Positions 1-11,600 of a stretch of 26,147 nt of DNA are shown here, one piece after another. Each line of letters opens with the position of its first letter. Position 1 is the first letter of the stretch. The stretch covers positions 1 through 26,147 of the forward strand of contig LRSR01001274.1 in assembly GCA_001579985.1 (NCBI GenBank), read 5' to 3'. The notes beneath the pieces were generated by a model. It saw only the letters and a program-made list of their open reading frames with translations. It was not told the DNA's origin and did not search any database. Made by a program: the position numbers and the translations under genes. This DNA comes from Hypsibius dujardini (lineage: Eukaryota > Tardigrada > Eutardigrada > Parachela > Hypsibiidae).

Positions 1-3000
1 TCTCCTCGTCCGTCGAAAGCACCTCATCACTGGCGAGGATGCGATTTTGCAGCTCGAAAATCCGCTGACTCTCCTCCTTATACTTCTCCTGCTGCTCCGC
101 GGCGGAGAAGCGGTTCCCGCGAGCAAACTTCGACATGGACTCCTCCGTGCCGGATTTCGCCTGCTGACCGCCGAGCTCCCTGACCAGGGCGATAATCTCC
201 CACCGGGTGAGTGCCTTGATCTTATCCTCCTTGCAGCCAAACTTCCGGAGGAGACTTTTGGCGTTATTGAGGGAGAGTTTCCGCAGGTCAGCGTCCGTCC
301 CGGTCACAATGCGCTGAAGGGATGGAAACCGACATTAGTTGTTAGAGCTACCGGGTGCGGACATATTTTTTAACCAAACTTATAACTACTCGCAATTCAC
401 CGACAAACAAAAAGGACAAAACCTAAAACGGCCAAAAAAAGGAGAATTTACTACTCAACCAGATAAAAAAACCCGTTCTTGTTCAAAAACCTGTTTCTGT
501 TCGAAAACCCGTTCCCGTTCCAAAACCTGTTCTTGTTCGAAAACCCGTTCTTGTTCGAAAACCTGTTTCTGTTCGAAAAGCCGTTCCTGTTCGAAAAGCC
601 GTTCCTGTTCGAAAACCCGTTCTTGTTCGAAAACCCGTTCTTGTTCGAAAACCCGTTCTTGTTCGAAAACCCGTTCTTGTTCGAAAACCCGTTCTTGTTC
701 GAAAACCCGTTCTTGTTCGAAAACCCGTTCCTGTTCGAAAACCCGTTCCCGTTCCAAAACCTGTTCTTGTTCGAAAACCTGTTCTTGTTCGAAAACCTGT
801 TCTTGTTCGAAAACTCGTTCTTGTTTGAAAACCCGTTCCCGTTCGAAAACCCGTTCTTGTTCGAAAACCTGTTTCTGTTTCGAAAAGCCGTTCCTGTTCG
901 AAAACCCGTTTCCGCAGAAAAAACCAGTTCCCGCAGCCATTATTTTAAATTAATTCCAACAAACAGAACGATAAAGGTAGCAACTGATCAATTCATCTAT
1001 CTATCAATAGGCAATCAATCAAACAATTCAGGGCAACCAAGTAATATAATTTAGGAATTTGTAAAAAGTCAATCTTGATTCAGCCTTTCAAAGTGCCCAT
1101 TCATGAGACTTACTTTTGCCGGTGCCGGGCCATCCTTGTCCTTGTCCACCTTGGAGGCCACTTTGACGTAACTGAAGCCCTCACCGCGGCCGGTCGGATC
1201 GGCGTCGCCGGTCAGCTGTAGGATGCACTTGTTCTTCATCGCCGCAATGAAGGCACGGGTGGTGTTCCACGGTGCGGCCTTGATCTCGTCGTCCATCTTC
1301 GACTGCTGCTCCTCATCGCCGTCGTCCTCTGTCGCGCCGGGAATGATGAGCTTCTCGCCGTAGCCGGCGTCCTTCAGCCGCTGCTCAGCTGACCGCATGC
1401 TGTAGAAGGCGCAGTAGTCTTCCGGCGTGACGAGTGCACGAATTTCTTCTTCCGCAGGGAGTCTGCGAATTAATAAGGAGGACTCGCAAATGATATTCAA
1501 TTGCACGTGTTGACAGAAAAGTAGACAGGCATATAGACAATCAAGCTGCAATCCGGGCAGCCAAGCAGGCGAGACAGACAGCCAGCCAGAGAGATAGACA
1601 GACATTCAAACAAAGAGACAGTCAGATAGAGAGACATTCAGACAGATAGACAGACATTCAAACAAACAGACAGTCAGATAGACAGACATTCAAACAGACA
1701 GACAGTCAGATAGACAGACAGTCAAATAGACAGACATTCAGACAGATAAACAGACATTCAAACAAACAGACAGTCAGATAGACAGACATTCAGATAGATA
1801 GACAGACATTCAAACAGACAGACAGTCAGATAGACAGACATTCAGACAGATAGACAGTCAGATAGACAGACATTCAGACAGACAGACAGCCAGATAGACA
1901 GAGATACAGAGATTCAGACAGATAGACAGTCAGACAGCCAGATAGACAGAGATTCAGTCAGTCAGTCAAACAGGCAGACAACAGATCGCCGGCCGGCATT
2001 ACCAGCTGCTTACCGGAAATCGGGCTTCAAACTCCACCAATGTGAATCTCCGCCGGCCCGCTGGAAATCCGCACACACCTTCAGTCGCTTTCGGACCACC
2101 GCCTCCGGCGTATGAGCAAAGAGCTTCTTGACGTCTTCGGTCTTAATCCGCCGCGGAGTCTCTGTGCTCTGCCAGAAGAGGCGATAGATATGGGCCGTCA
2201 GGTAGTCCCGGATGAAATTGGTCGCTTTCTTCGAATTCGGCGCCGGCACCTCAACCAGCGGGCACTCTTGTCCGACGGTGAAGATGGTCCCAATTTCGCG
2301 GATGAAGAAGGAGTTGCGCGTGCGGATGATCAGAAAGTCCGTCGGGCGCATCCTGTGCTGGTAGATGGGCGCGCGAAACATGTTGTTCTCCAGCGCCTGG
2401 AGGCTCTGCCCCGGTCCGAGCGCACCGAGAAATGGGGATGTGTGAGCCAGAGTCAGTTCACCGTAGTCGTAAACGGGGGACTCCTCCTCGGTGGCTTTGC
2501 CGGGTTTACGTTTTAGGTAGTTTTTGACGCGAGTCGCCATCCCGACTTGACTGAAGAAGAGAAAGAAAAGTACAATTGCGAGATAATTTGTAGTACAATA
2601 ATGTTACAGACAACCAATCAGGCCCTAAAACGGCAGGCAGAAATACCACACACAGACAGACAGCCAGACAGACAGCCAGTCAGACAAACAGATAGATAGA
2701 CAGCCAGACAGATAGCCAGTCAGACAAACAAACAGATAGACAGACAGATAGACAGACACAGATAGATAGACAGCCAGACAGATAGACAGATAGACAGATA
2801 GACAGACAGACAGAGATTCAGTCAGTCAGTCAGTCTCTACAAACAAACCTGATGAGCGGCGGATGTTCTTCACTGTACTCCACCAGTATCAGCTCCCCAT
2901 CCTGCACACTCAAATCCTCCGGAATCTTCATGAAAAACATCTCCCCACCGCCGGAGTTGATGCGTTCCAACTCGCGCTGCTTCTCCCGCTTCCGGATGGT

Positions 3001-5751
3001 CTTGGCGAGATTCTTCACCGGATGCATCCCCGGGAGGATGATCTGCCCGTTGGAGTACTTTTTCAGGGCGCTCCGATGGAACTGCCGCAGTTTGGGCATG
3101 GGCCAGGTGGTGGGGAAGAAGTAGTGGTACAGCTGGATGGCCGGAATGGAATGCTGCAGGGCCACGGCGCCGGTTGTGGTCTTGAGGTTGCCCTCGTCCA
3201 TGCGCGGGCTGTAGTATTCGTCGTTGGAAAGATTAAAGGGATCCTTCCACTGGTTCTTCGGCTCGTGCTCGTGCGACGACTTGGGGGACATGGGCTCTTT
3301 CAGCATCCCGGCTTTGCCAAGGACCATGCGTGACCTGCAAGTTCATCACAGACGAACTTAAACTAACTTGGAACGAAACGGACCAAGCGGACCAAGCCAG
3401 TGAGGCTGGAACGAAACAGACCAAGCGGACCCAGCGGACCATGCCAGTGAGGCTGGAACGAAACGGACGAAGCGGACCAAGCCAGTGAGGCCAAGCTACC
3501 ATTACCTTTTGTACATATCCTTCTTCTCCTTGGCGTCCTTCCCTCCAGCTGAGACCGGCTCCTTCATCAGCGGACTATTCTCATACTCCTCCTCATCGGG
3601 GATGCTCATGATGATGTTGGGATCGTTCGGATCCAGCATCAGCACCGCTGGCTCCGGCAGGTCCTCAATGTTGTCCGCGTCCCAAATGATGTCCTTCTCC
3701 CAGTTGCCGCTGACGAGGTCGTCATTCTCCGCCGGGAATATGGAATCGTGCTTCATGTCGAGCGGGGCCGGCTGGCCGGACGCCGACTTGGCCTGGCCGA
3801 GGAAGGCCGCCGCGGTGCGGTACGCCGTGTTGGGGAGCCAGCCGGCGGCGGTCCGCCGGTCCGCCAGAATCCTCTCCGCTTCCCGTTTGAACTGCGCCCC
3901 GTCCCAGATGATGTCCTGCTCCCAGTTCGTCAGGCTGACCATCAGGAAGGCCTCTTCGTTGACCTCGACCTTCATATTCATCTTACCGAAGGGAAGTGCG
4001 GAGGACGCCGGGCGGGACTCTTTCCGTTTGAGGCTCGCGCCGTAGTCGAAATCTTCGCCGGTTGGATCGACACCCATGGAGTCGTACCTGAAACGAATCC
4101 GACGTGAGTGAAGTGAAATACACGACGCCTCCGGTTCGGCACACGTACCAGTATTGGGCCGGTCCATACCGCCACGGCGGAATGGCCGAGCTCGTCAGAC
4201 GCTTGGGCGGTTGCACTTCGCCCAGGTCCAGCGCGTTCACCAGAGTTATCGGCGCCTCAACCGGCGCGGCGACACTACCCTCATCGGATGAATCCGGCCG
4301 GGTAATCGGCCACGCCTCACGACATGCCCGTTCCAAAGCCGCCTCATCGTCTTCGTCGGAGGCGGCGACATCTTCCGACTCCTCCTCCGGTTCCGGTTCC
4401 GTCTTCTTCCGGAAATTCACCCACCGTTTCGGCAGACTGGACGGTCGGCCCGGCCCGAAGAGGCGAGAAAAGCGCAGCACCACGTCGGGCTTGAAGTCGG
4501 GGAACACGTCGTTGACGTTGATGTTGGCCAGCTCAGGGGGCAGCACCGATGCCAAGGGCGTGTTCAGGACGTTGATGTTGGCCACCTCAGGGGGCAGCAC
4601 CGACGCCAGGGGCGTGTTCAGGGGCTGCTGCTTCTGGGCGGGATCCTCGCACTCCGGGTCGATGATCAGTCGCGGGGTTGTTATTGAGGAGTCCGAATTG
4701 GGCTCGTTCACCGAAGTCGCATCATCAGCAGCTGTCTGGGTCAGTTCATCGCTCTGTGAGCCCTGCGAGGAGGATCCGGAGAAGACGCCGCTGTCGAATG
4801 ACGAATTGAGCTGTGCTTCCCGGGCTGCCGCGACGAGTTCAGCTTCCATGGAATCAGGCTCCGGTTTAGCCTCAACTGCGATGCCAGTGTCTGGAAGAAA
4901 TCCATTTTTTAGAACTTAATTAAGCATTGTGAGTCTCACTTCTCAAGGCAAAACGGCTCACTTCGATTGCGGTCTTCTTCGAAATTCGTTTTCTCAACGG
5001 TCATTTCAGCATCCCAATCCGGTGATCCGTCGGCAGTAGCACTTCCTGCCAGTATTCTGTCCACTTGGTTGGATGAAGAAGCTGTCGGCGCTGCCGCGGG
5101 AGGAATTTCATCGTAATCGTCGTCTACGGCAATCGTCTCATTAAAATCCGAAAAATCCACGGCAGATGGGGAAAATCCACCCGTATCATCGCGATTCGGC
5201 AATAGGTCCACGCCGATTGGATCTACAAGAAAAAAAATATTAACTAACAAAACAAATGGGATTATTGGGAACACAATCAGCCATTTCGACAATCAAGCGA
5301 TATTTATCATAAAAACTGCTACTTGATTGATTGATTAGCGCCGTCCAACAATGAGACTTCGTTCCATGGCCTTAATTTTCCCAGTTTTAAAAACACTCTC
5401 GTGTCTGTGATTTTTTTAGACACTCCTCGCATAATAAGATCAACACACGTCAAACTATTTTCGAAATACGATCCGATTCTCACCTTGCACAACAGAAGTT
5501 GTCGAGGACGTTTCTCCCGGATGGCCTTCCACTTCCAGCCTCACATCGGACAGCTGGTCGGTCAAGCAGCTGATGCGCTGGGTGTTGAGATTCTCCAAAT
5601 GCTCCTTGGCGTCTTCCTCGAGATAGTCGTCCTCCAGTTTGCCCTCCTCGGAGACATTGCCGAAGAGAAAATTGGTCAGGGAAAAGGGCTTCTCTCCTTC
5701 CCTCTCCCGTTCCTCATCACTATCATCCTCGTCGTAATCAACAAGAGGCAT
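1..5751 (-). CDS. TAF1: TAF1, TFIID subunit 1 (N-terminal 1179 residues; 3' part outside window)
   Basis: Largest TFIID scaffold subunit; it contacts TBP, TAF7 and promoter DNA in the nucleus. Exons in coding order: 5751-5484, 5222-4962, 4890-4149, 4087-3506, 3334-2849, 2550-2014, 1462-1114, 313-1; every junction is GT-AG and phases agree. Start ATG at 5751-5749; I see no better start upstream. The N-terminus has an acidic stretch, then [13 protein letters not shown], typical of the TAF1 TBP-inhibitory end. Exon 3 carries [11 protein letters not shown] and WRYGPAQYW. The central TAF7-binding/winged-helix core (about residues 430-1080) shows [66 protein letters not shown] and [14 protein letters not shown]. 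The last exon has [10 protein letters not shown] and [11 protein letters not shown]. The zinc knuckle and bromodomains must lie beyond base 1. Introns are 61-800 bases, most carrying simple repeats. Identification is very secure; boundaries are by eye. Confidence 0.96.
314..1113. repeat. TAF1 intron 7 with an 18-bp minisatellite (about 472-925)
   Basis: This 800-base intron holds about 24 direct copies of an 18-base unit of the form cccgttcttgttcgaaaa, each with the palindrome TTCGAA. Copies differ by single substitutions (ctt/ctg, ccc/ctg), so it is a diverged minisatellite. The unit length is a multiple of three and lacks stops, so three overlapping open frames appear (repeats of FLFENP, SCSKTR and VFEQER). 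They have no splice or family support and are array translations. Confidence 0.9.
1575..1980. repeat. GACA-family tetranucleotide array in TAF1 intron 6
   Basis: The intron between 1463 and 2013 is largely (GACA)n interrupted by TTCA, AACA, GTCA and GATA. Blocks such as gacagacattcaaacaaaca recur, so the array has a higher-order pattern rather than pure slippage. Confidence 0.9.
2641..2840. repeat. CAGA-family array in TAF1 intron 5
   Basis: About 200 bases of (CAGA)n with GATA, CAGC and CAGT interruptions inside the 298-base intron 2551-2848. It ends in four GTCA units only about ten bases from the TAF1 donor site (read on the minus strand). Confidence 0.9.
3366..3493. repeat. Short minisatellite in TAF1 intron 4
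   Basis: Three direct copies of a unit beginning ggaacgaaac (starts at 3370, 3408 and 3455; spacings 38 and 47) fill most of the 171-base intron 3335-3505. The longer middle copy has an extra nine-base accaagcgg-like sub-repeat. Each unit ends in gccagtgagg. Confidence 0.8.
4514..4621 (-). repeat. In-frame 54-bp tandem duplication inside TAF1 exon 3
   Basis: Two adjacent 54-base copies (4568-4621 and 4514-4567) encode [18 protein letters not shown] followed by [18 protein letters not shown], immediately before the conserved [19 protein letters not shown] segment. They differ at a few bases and one residue (V/L). The duplication is in frame and lies in the variable linker. Confidence 0.9.
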
Positions 5752-6513
5752 TTCCCCGTTGAAAAATAAGTTGGTCAATCAATAAAAAATTCCGTTGGGA
5801 ATAAATCCCGGTTTGATCTTCGAAATATAAAAAACCACAACAATGCCGTTGGAAAGGCAATCAATCAATTAGTCAAGCGAACAACTCGACTAAAGCGATG
5901 AATCACACCAATGCCGTTGGAAAGGCAATCAATCAGTCAATCAAGCTGACAACTCGACCAAAGCTCGCACGACAGCCAGTCGCCGTCTGCGAAGCTAAAG
6001 ACAAGGAAATATTTTGAATGAATCGCGACCGAATATATAGAACTGGAGAGCAATTGACGTTGGTCTGAATTGGATAATGAAGTGTGCCAAATCATTCATC
6101 AAGTTATTTCAATTCTTTACTATATTACCACAGTTTTATTAGGATAATATTGTTTAGAGTTTTTAAAATTACAGACTTTTGAAAACACACATTAGGCTTT
6201 TATAACAATTTTAAGCATTACGTATAGCACTCGCAGTCAGCAGTGTCCGATTTGCAAGTCCAGAGCTCGTATGATTTTCCAGAAGTTCAATCGGTTCAAC
6301 GTTTCGTTAACACATCACCCGGGTCGAACCGATTTGAACGCCATGCCGCATTGCATTTCTTTCGTTGAAGACCTCTTGATTTTCCTGATGGCTTTTTAAG
6401 CGCGAGAGAGGGTTCCCCGCTTCCAGAATCTTTCCTCCATCAATCCCGCCGTTTCATCCGAGGGGGTTTATTTTATCTGGATTGTTCCGGAAGTCCATCG
6501 ACAAACCGCCATC
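5752..6513. promoter_or_regulatory. Divergent TAF1/RPS13 intergenic region
   Basis: This 762-base spacer separates the start codons of two divergent housekeeping genes and presumably holds both promoters. A 68-base direct duplication begins at about 5841 and 5909 (each with caatgccgttggaaaggcaa). Near RPS13 there is a pyrimidine run, ctttcctcc at 6430-6438, resembling the 5' oligopyrimidine start of ribosomal-protein mRNAs, and an ETS-like CCGGAAGT at 6487-6494. No TATA box stands out. Transcription starts are inferred. Confidence 0.5.
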
Positions 6514-7789
6514 ATGGTTCGCATGCACGCGCCCGGGTAGGTGGAGCTTCTTTTGCGCCGGGGAAGATCTTCCAAGAGCTCTTATTATTTTTTTCGCTGC
6601 GAAGTAAACGGCTTCCTATCCCGTTATCCACGCGATATCCATTTTGGCTGAAAATACGAGGTTCAGTTGTATTGAGAATGTCCATTTTGACCGTTACAGA
6701 AAGGGAATTTCGCAGTCTGCGCTGCCGTATCGTCGATCAGTTCCCTCGGTAAGTTCCCTCCGGAAATTCTAATCGATGTTCACCTCCTAATTTCTTCGTT
6801 TGTGTTCATTATAGTGGCAGAAGGCAACGACCGAGGAGATCGTCGAGTCGATGGCCAAGTTGGCCAAAAAGGGGCTGACGCCGTCACAGATCGGTGAGAA
6901 GAAAACGTTCCTGTTTGTCAATCAATCAATCAATCAGTCAATCAATCAATCAGTCAATCAGTCAGTCAATCAGATGAAAGTGAGGAATACTGCTTGATGA
7001 AATATAACTTGGTATGTATACTGATTTGGGTATCGTTTGCGATAGGTGTTATCCTCCGAGATTCCCATGGAGTGGCACAGGTCAGATTTTTGACTGGCAG
7101 CAAGATCCTCCGTCTGTTGAAGGCCAAGGGACTGGGACCAGATCTGCCGGAGGACCTCTACCACCTGATTAAGAAGGCTGTCGCTATCCGGAAACATCTT
7201 GAGCGCAATCGAAAGGTATGTCTCAAAGGCGGAAACTTTTAAAAGATCGGTTGAACGATCTTCGGGAGCTGTTTGGTCAACAAGCGTTCACTGTTGACTG
7301 ACTCTTGATTCAGATTTCAGACTGCCTGATTGGTCGATCGGTTGATTAATTGGACAATCGATCGATTGATTGGTCAATTGATTGATCGGTCGGTTGATTG
7401 ATTGATTGATGTTTGGGTGGTGATGCTCGATTGATTGATTGATGAAACGTGTCAATTCACTAGGTCTTCCTCCATCTCTGACCGCTTTTGTTATGGTGTT
7501 TGCTGTGGATTTTGGTTGTGTAACATCATATGCTGCTACTGTGTGACAGCGTATTCTCTTAACGGGTTCCTTTCTCTGCTCGCAGGATCGGGATGCCAAG
7601 TTTCGTCTTATTCTCGTCGAGTCAAAGATCCACCGGCTCGCGCGCTACTACAAAACGACCCGAGTTTTGGCTCCCGTTTGGAGATAGTAAGTCAAAACAT
7701 TCCCCGAATTAATCGTCACTTTTTTCACTTGTCACATTGTCTGCTTCTTTTGCAGTGAGAGCGCCACCGCCAGCGCCTTGGTGTCGTAG
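6514..7789 (+). CDS. RPS13: Ribosomal protein S13 (uS15), complete
   Basis: Small-subunit ribosomal protein of the cytosolic ribosome. Six coding exons: 6514-6536, 6700-6748, 6815-6893, 7046-7215, 7586-7686, 7756-7789; all introns GT-AG, phases consistent, total 151 residues, the usual animal length. Recognisable blocks in order: [91 protein letters not shown], and the C-terminus [10 protein letters not shown]. The second residue is V where most animals have G. Introns 3 and 4 carry AATC/GATT arrays. In vertebrates RPS13 introns host box C/D snoRNAs; I found no convincing one here. It is divergent from TAF1 and convergent with ACTR10. Confidence 0.97.
6908..6976. repeat. AATC/AGTC array in RPS13 intron 3
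   Basis: Run of aatc units with agtc interruptions, starting about 15 bases after the donor of the 152-base intron 6894-7045. Confidence 0.85.
7322..7442. repeat. GATT array in RPS13 intron 4
   Basis: About 120 bases of gatt/gatc/ggtt units inside intron 7216-7585; the same tetranucleotide family as the AATC arrays, in opposite orientation. Confidence 0.85.
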
Positions 7790-8684
7790 ATGGTTATTTT
7801 GATGTCTCGGTGGTTTTTTGGTCAATTTTACTTCCACGAGTTGTCTGAAAAGTTTCCCAGTATCTTTTGCACCATCGTCTGAGATCGACTTGCATACGTG
7901 GAAAGAAGATGACCAATCACACCCCCAAGCCCATCGTGTCCCATCTTATTTCCATCCTTCGTACTCAAACGAATGGAGCTGTGCTTTTCGGACGAGTTCA
8001 GCTTCCATGGAATCAGGCTCTGGTTTAGCCTTGAAGGAGTGAGGGACAGCTTTTTCGTTGCTCGAGGATTTCGTTTTGTCTGCGACTCTGTCTGTCTGTC
8101 TGTCTGTCTGATTTGGGCTTCTTGGATGTCTAGTTGCCTGTGCGACGTTTCTGTTGTGTGCTGGTCTTCGATTCGGTCTGTCGCTTACAGCTGTGTCTTA
8201 CCAGATGAGGGAAGGACCCTGGAAGCGGCAACCGGGTGGCAGGGGGCGCTCTGTCGTGAATTATTGAAAACAGATGAGTCACTGCACATAGTCAGCGACC
8301 TCTACAGGGAGCTTTTTCCAACCGTCCAATTCGGTGTTTAAATATGTTCCCATGGCTTCTCTTCATACCTGAAACGCGTTTCACCGGGGTTGTCGATTAT
8401 TTGTCGTTTAGGACCTTGATGATGGCCAAAACCTGTGTGGAAGGTCTGATTCCAGGGTGGTCATTCCAGGCCCCCTACCTCGTAGTACACTATTTGTAGT
8501 TTTTTTCTCTCACACAGGCAGAAGGCTAGACCAAACGTTTATTAAATTACAAGAGAGAAACACTCTGGATTACCTGTGACAGGAAAGTAATTGGGGGGAG
8601 GGGGGGGGAATTAAAAAACGAACTTTCGCAGCGGCCACCGAACAAACGAACAAACGAACGAACCGAAGTTAATTGGAACAGAAA
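7790..8684. other. Convergent RPS13/ACTR10 spacer
   Basis: 895 bases between the two stop codons with no gene I can support. It holds a TAF1 exon fragment (7969-8030, listed separately), a short TCTG run at about 8089-8110 and an 11-base poly-G-like stretch near 8597-8608. Read on the minus strand, an AATAAA hexamer lies at 8538-8543, about 140 bases after the ACTR10 stop, a plausible ACTR10 poly(A) signal. Confidence 0.6.
7969..8030 (-). pseudogene. Dispersed fragment of TAF1 exon 3
   Basis: Bases 7991-8030 match 4832-4871 of TAF1 exon 3 at 39 of 40 positions, in the same orientation. Similarity continues leftwards after a roughly nine-base deletion (acgaatggagctgtgctt versus acgaattgagctgtgctt at 4801). 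No flanking TAF1 intron or other exon sequence is visible, so this is a short non-functional copy in the RPS13/ACTR10 spacer. Confidence 0.75.
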
Positions 8685-11600
8685 TTAGCAGCGCGAAACT
8701 CTTCGATCTTTCCCCACGTAACACCACTCCTTCAGCAGGCTCGACACGTTGTGGGGAGTGGCGCGCAACATGTAGTCCTCCCGGGAGAAGCAGGCATTGG
8801 GTGGGAAATAGTCTGCATGCGTTAAGACGCTGCCTGCAGACACAAAAATGAGAGCTTCAAATTGAAAAAACACGAATCAAATTGCAGTTTTTTTTCGGTT
8901 AATTTTCTGCTTACATCCCCGCCATCCGACAATATTCGTCGGTATTTTTTGCGTGGAAACGAAGCGAAATTTCGGCTGCCGCAACTTCTCAACGAATGAG
9001 CTGTCTCGTGCGGCGACCGACAGCTCGGCGTTCAGCCGGGGTAGGAAGTTTTTCACCGCGGCCACTCCTCCGACCACGATCATGTTCTCCATCATCGCCC
9101 TCCGCAAATCAATCGGACACTGCATGCAGACAAGTGAATTAACCCACGGGAAAAGAGACCAGCGGAACGATGTGGAAGTTTCTCCAACCTTGAGAATCAC
9201 TTCCAAAATAGCCGATGGCAAGGAGTTGCCGTCTAAGTCATGCTGGAAGAACGTCTCCATAATCTTCTCTCTGGAATCAGAAAGACACCAGCGATTCATT
9301 CCACTTAATGCGAGTCTGAGAAAGATACCAATCAGGCAGACAGGTAGTCAGCAGACAGGCAGAGACACAGGCAGTCAGCAGACAGGCAGAGACACAGGCA
9401 GTCAGCAGACAGGCAGAGACACAGGCAGTCAGAAGACAGGCAGAGACACAGGCAGGCAGACAAATGGACATACACACAGCTGGCGGAGTAACTTGCTACG
9501 GTTCGTCAGGCGTTGATTGATTTAGTGCAGTATGTGCAAAATGGAAAAGCATTGATTGATGGTTTGGCCAGTCAAGTGGAATGTTTCGGGTTGATTAATC
9601 AATCAACCTTTCCCCTATCAGTGTTCAAGTGAGTCAATCAACCAATCAATCGATCGTTTATTCGCCAATCTGGTAACGTTACGTGTCTTGTGGCACAAAA
9701 TCAATCAAGTTCTTCGCGTACTACACCAAATCAATGAACGGATGGCGAACCGTTGGCCGGATGGCGAGCTGAAAATGGTTGCAGAAGGCACACGCGGATT
9801 TCGACCTACAGAAAAGTTCCACAAATTCTCAATTCCACGCGCTTCTCGCCCGCTTCAACAGTTAGTCTGTTGATGTCCGGAAACGGAGGAAAGTCCTACA
9901 GAGAAAGATGAAGAATCACACGAATACAGCATGGACAAGTCAGTCAATCAACCAATCAATCCTTCGCTTATTCGCCAATCTGGTAAATTTACGTGTCTTG
10001 TGGCACAAGATCAATCAAATCATGGACAAAAGATGGCCCTGCACCCGGCTCACCGGTCCGTAAGGTTCTCCAGTTGCTATCTTGCGGCTTCGTTTGGATG
10101 TGGTGCAGGCCAACCATCTGTCTGTTTGGTGGATGGAAGAATTTTCATTAAGACACATTTGGAAATGTCCGTTGCTGTTTGAGTGTGACTTAAAAAGATA
10201 GAATGTGCACTGACTGACAAGTTCCAGACAAAGCTCCTCCACGTTGATGCTCTGTTTCAGGCTTTCAATGCTGTCTGAAACGGAGAACGGTCAGGCAAGG
10301 AGAACTGGAACCTGACTGGTTAAATCAGACGACGCACCGATAGAAGACATTTCCGCGCTGTCCTCACTGTAAGCTGAGTCATCGGACGGAAGTCGGATGC
10401 GTCGAATGTCACATCCGGTTGAAAGACCTTCCTTCACAAATCTTTACAAGACAAACCATCAATCAAACAATGATCAATCAATCAACCGTTCGCCTTTCTG
10501 TGTTCAAGTCAGTCTTGCGTATCTCATTCCTACCGCACAAGACCGGAGAACCCGATATGAGGAAGGACTTCCCACGATCCGACAATAGCTGCGTTATGTG
10601 CCACCTAACGTTTGGAAACATCGAAGAAGAGGCTCGCTTACAAGCACGTAAGTCGCATGTGCAATAATTGTATTGTAAGACAATTCGGACCGAGAGTAAA
10701 ACAAAATCATGCGTACCGGTATAATTCGAGTAACGCTTCCAATATCGATAATTAAACCGGTATGAATAATTCCGATTGCCGGGAAGATGGTCATATGCGG
10801 TGAGACCAAGGAAACGCCGGGAACCTGGAAAGGACAACGTGAAAGCTGGGAAAGATCAACCAATTATGCTCAGTACAGGCACGTCTATCTCCTGATTTTC
10901 CTATCGACCTGTCTGTCTGTCTGTGTCTGTCTGTCTGTCGGTCTGTCTGTCTGTCGGTCTGTCTGTCTGACTGGCTGTTTGTCTGTCTGTGTGTCTGCGT
11001 GTCTGTGTGTCTGCCTGTCTGCCTGTCTGCCTGCCCATCAATACGACTGCGTAATCGCCTGAGTAACTACCTCCAACACGGTGAGAAGTACAGCTAGCAG
11101 CGCCTTTTCAATGTCATGCGGTTCGAACGGATTCAACAGCACCACCACTTTCCGGTCTCGCGCGTTACAAAGCAGTACTCTGAAAGTGGGAGGCAAGTTA
11201 TGTTTGAGGCCAATTCTTCTTATGGCTGCCACCACGAGAGTTATCTAGCGCGGAGATCCGCACTTGAAGTACAAATCGGAGAGGAACGTCGTGAGAATTT
11301 CCATGCGCTGCGCCAGACGCATCGGTCCGAATAGTCGGGTGAGCTGTAACGCATAGCACCAAGGATATACGGGCGATGTCAACTACCAAAAACGGCGAAG
11401 AAAGAAAATATCGAAACACGTTTCGCTATACATTTCCATTGGGTAGCCGGCCGAGGCTAGGCACGATGGCAATTGGAGCAGAATCTCCGGCAAATCCAAC
11501 TCTGAAAGATAAAATTAATCAATCAATCAAGCAAGCAATGAATCAAGCAACCAAACAATCAATCAATCAATCGAGCAAGCAATCAATCAATTAAGCAAGC

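Noticed and set aside
479-1054. Long open frames over the 18-base array (FLFENP, SCSKTR and the minus-strand VFEQER repeats)
   Set aside because: They are translations of a minisatellite inside a TAF1 intron with confirmed flanking splice sites; three frames are open at once.
2112-2516. Plus-strand open frames opposite TAF1 exons (2112-2516, 2863-3333, 3485-4045, 4104-4919)
   Set aside because: Antisense shadows of GC-rich coding exons; the minus strand carries the conserved TAF1 protein.
7436-7485. Possible box C/D snoRNA in RPS13 intron 4 (TGATGA followed 40-odd bases later by CTGA)
   Set aside because: The C-box-like string arises from the GATT array, there is no terminal stem, and no C'/D' pair is visible.
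7818-8341. Plus-strand open frames downstream of RPS13
   Set aside because: One includes the TAF1 fragment read antisense; there are no family features, and they overlap the probable RPS13 3' UTR.
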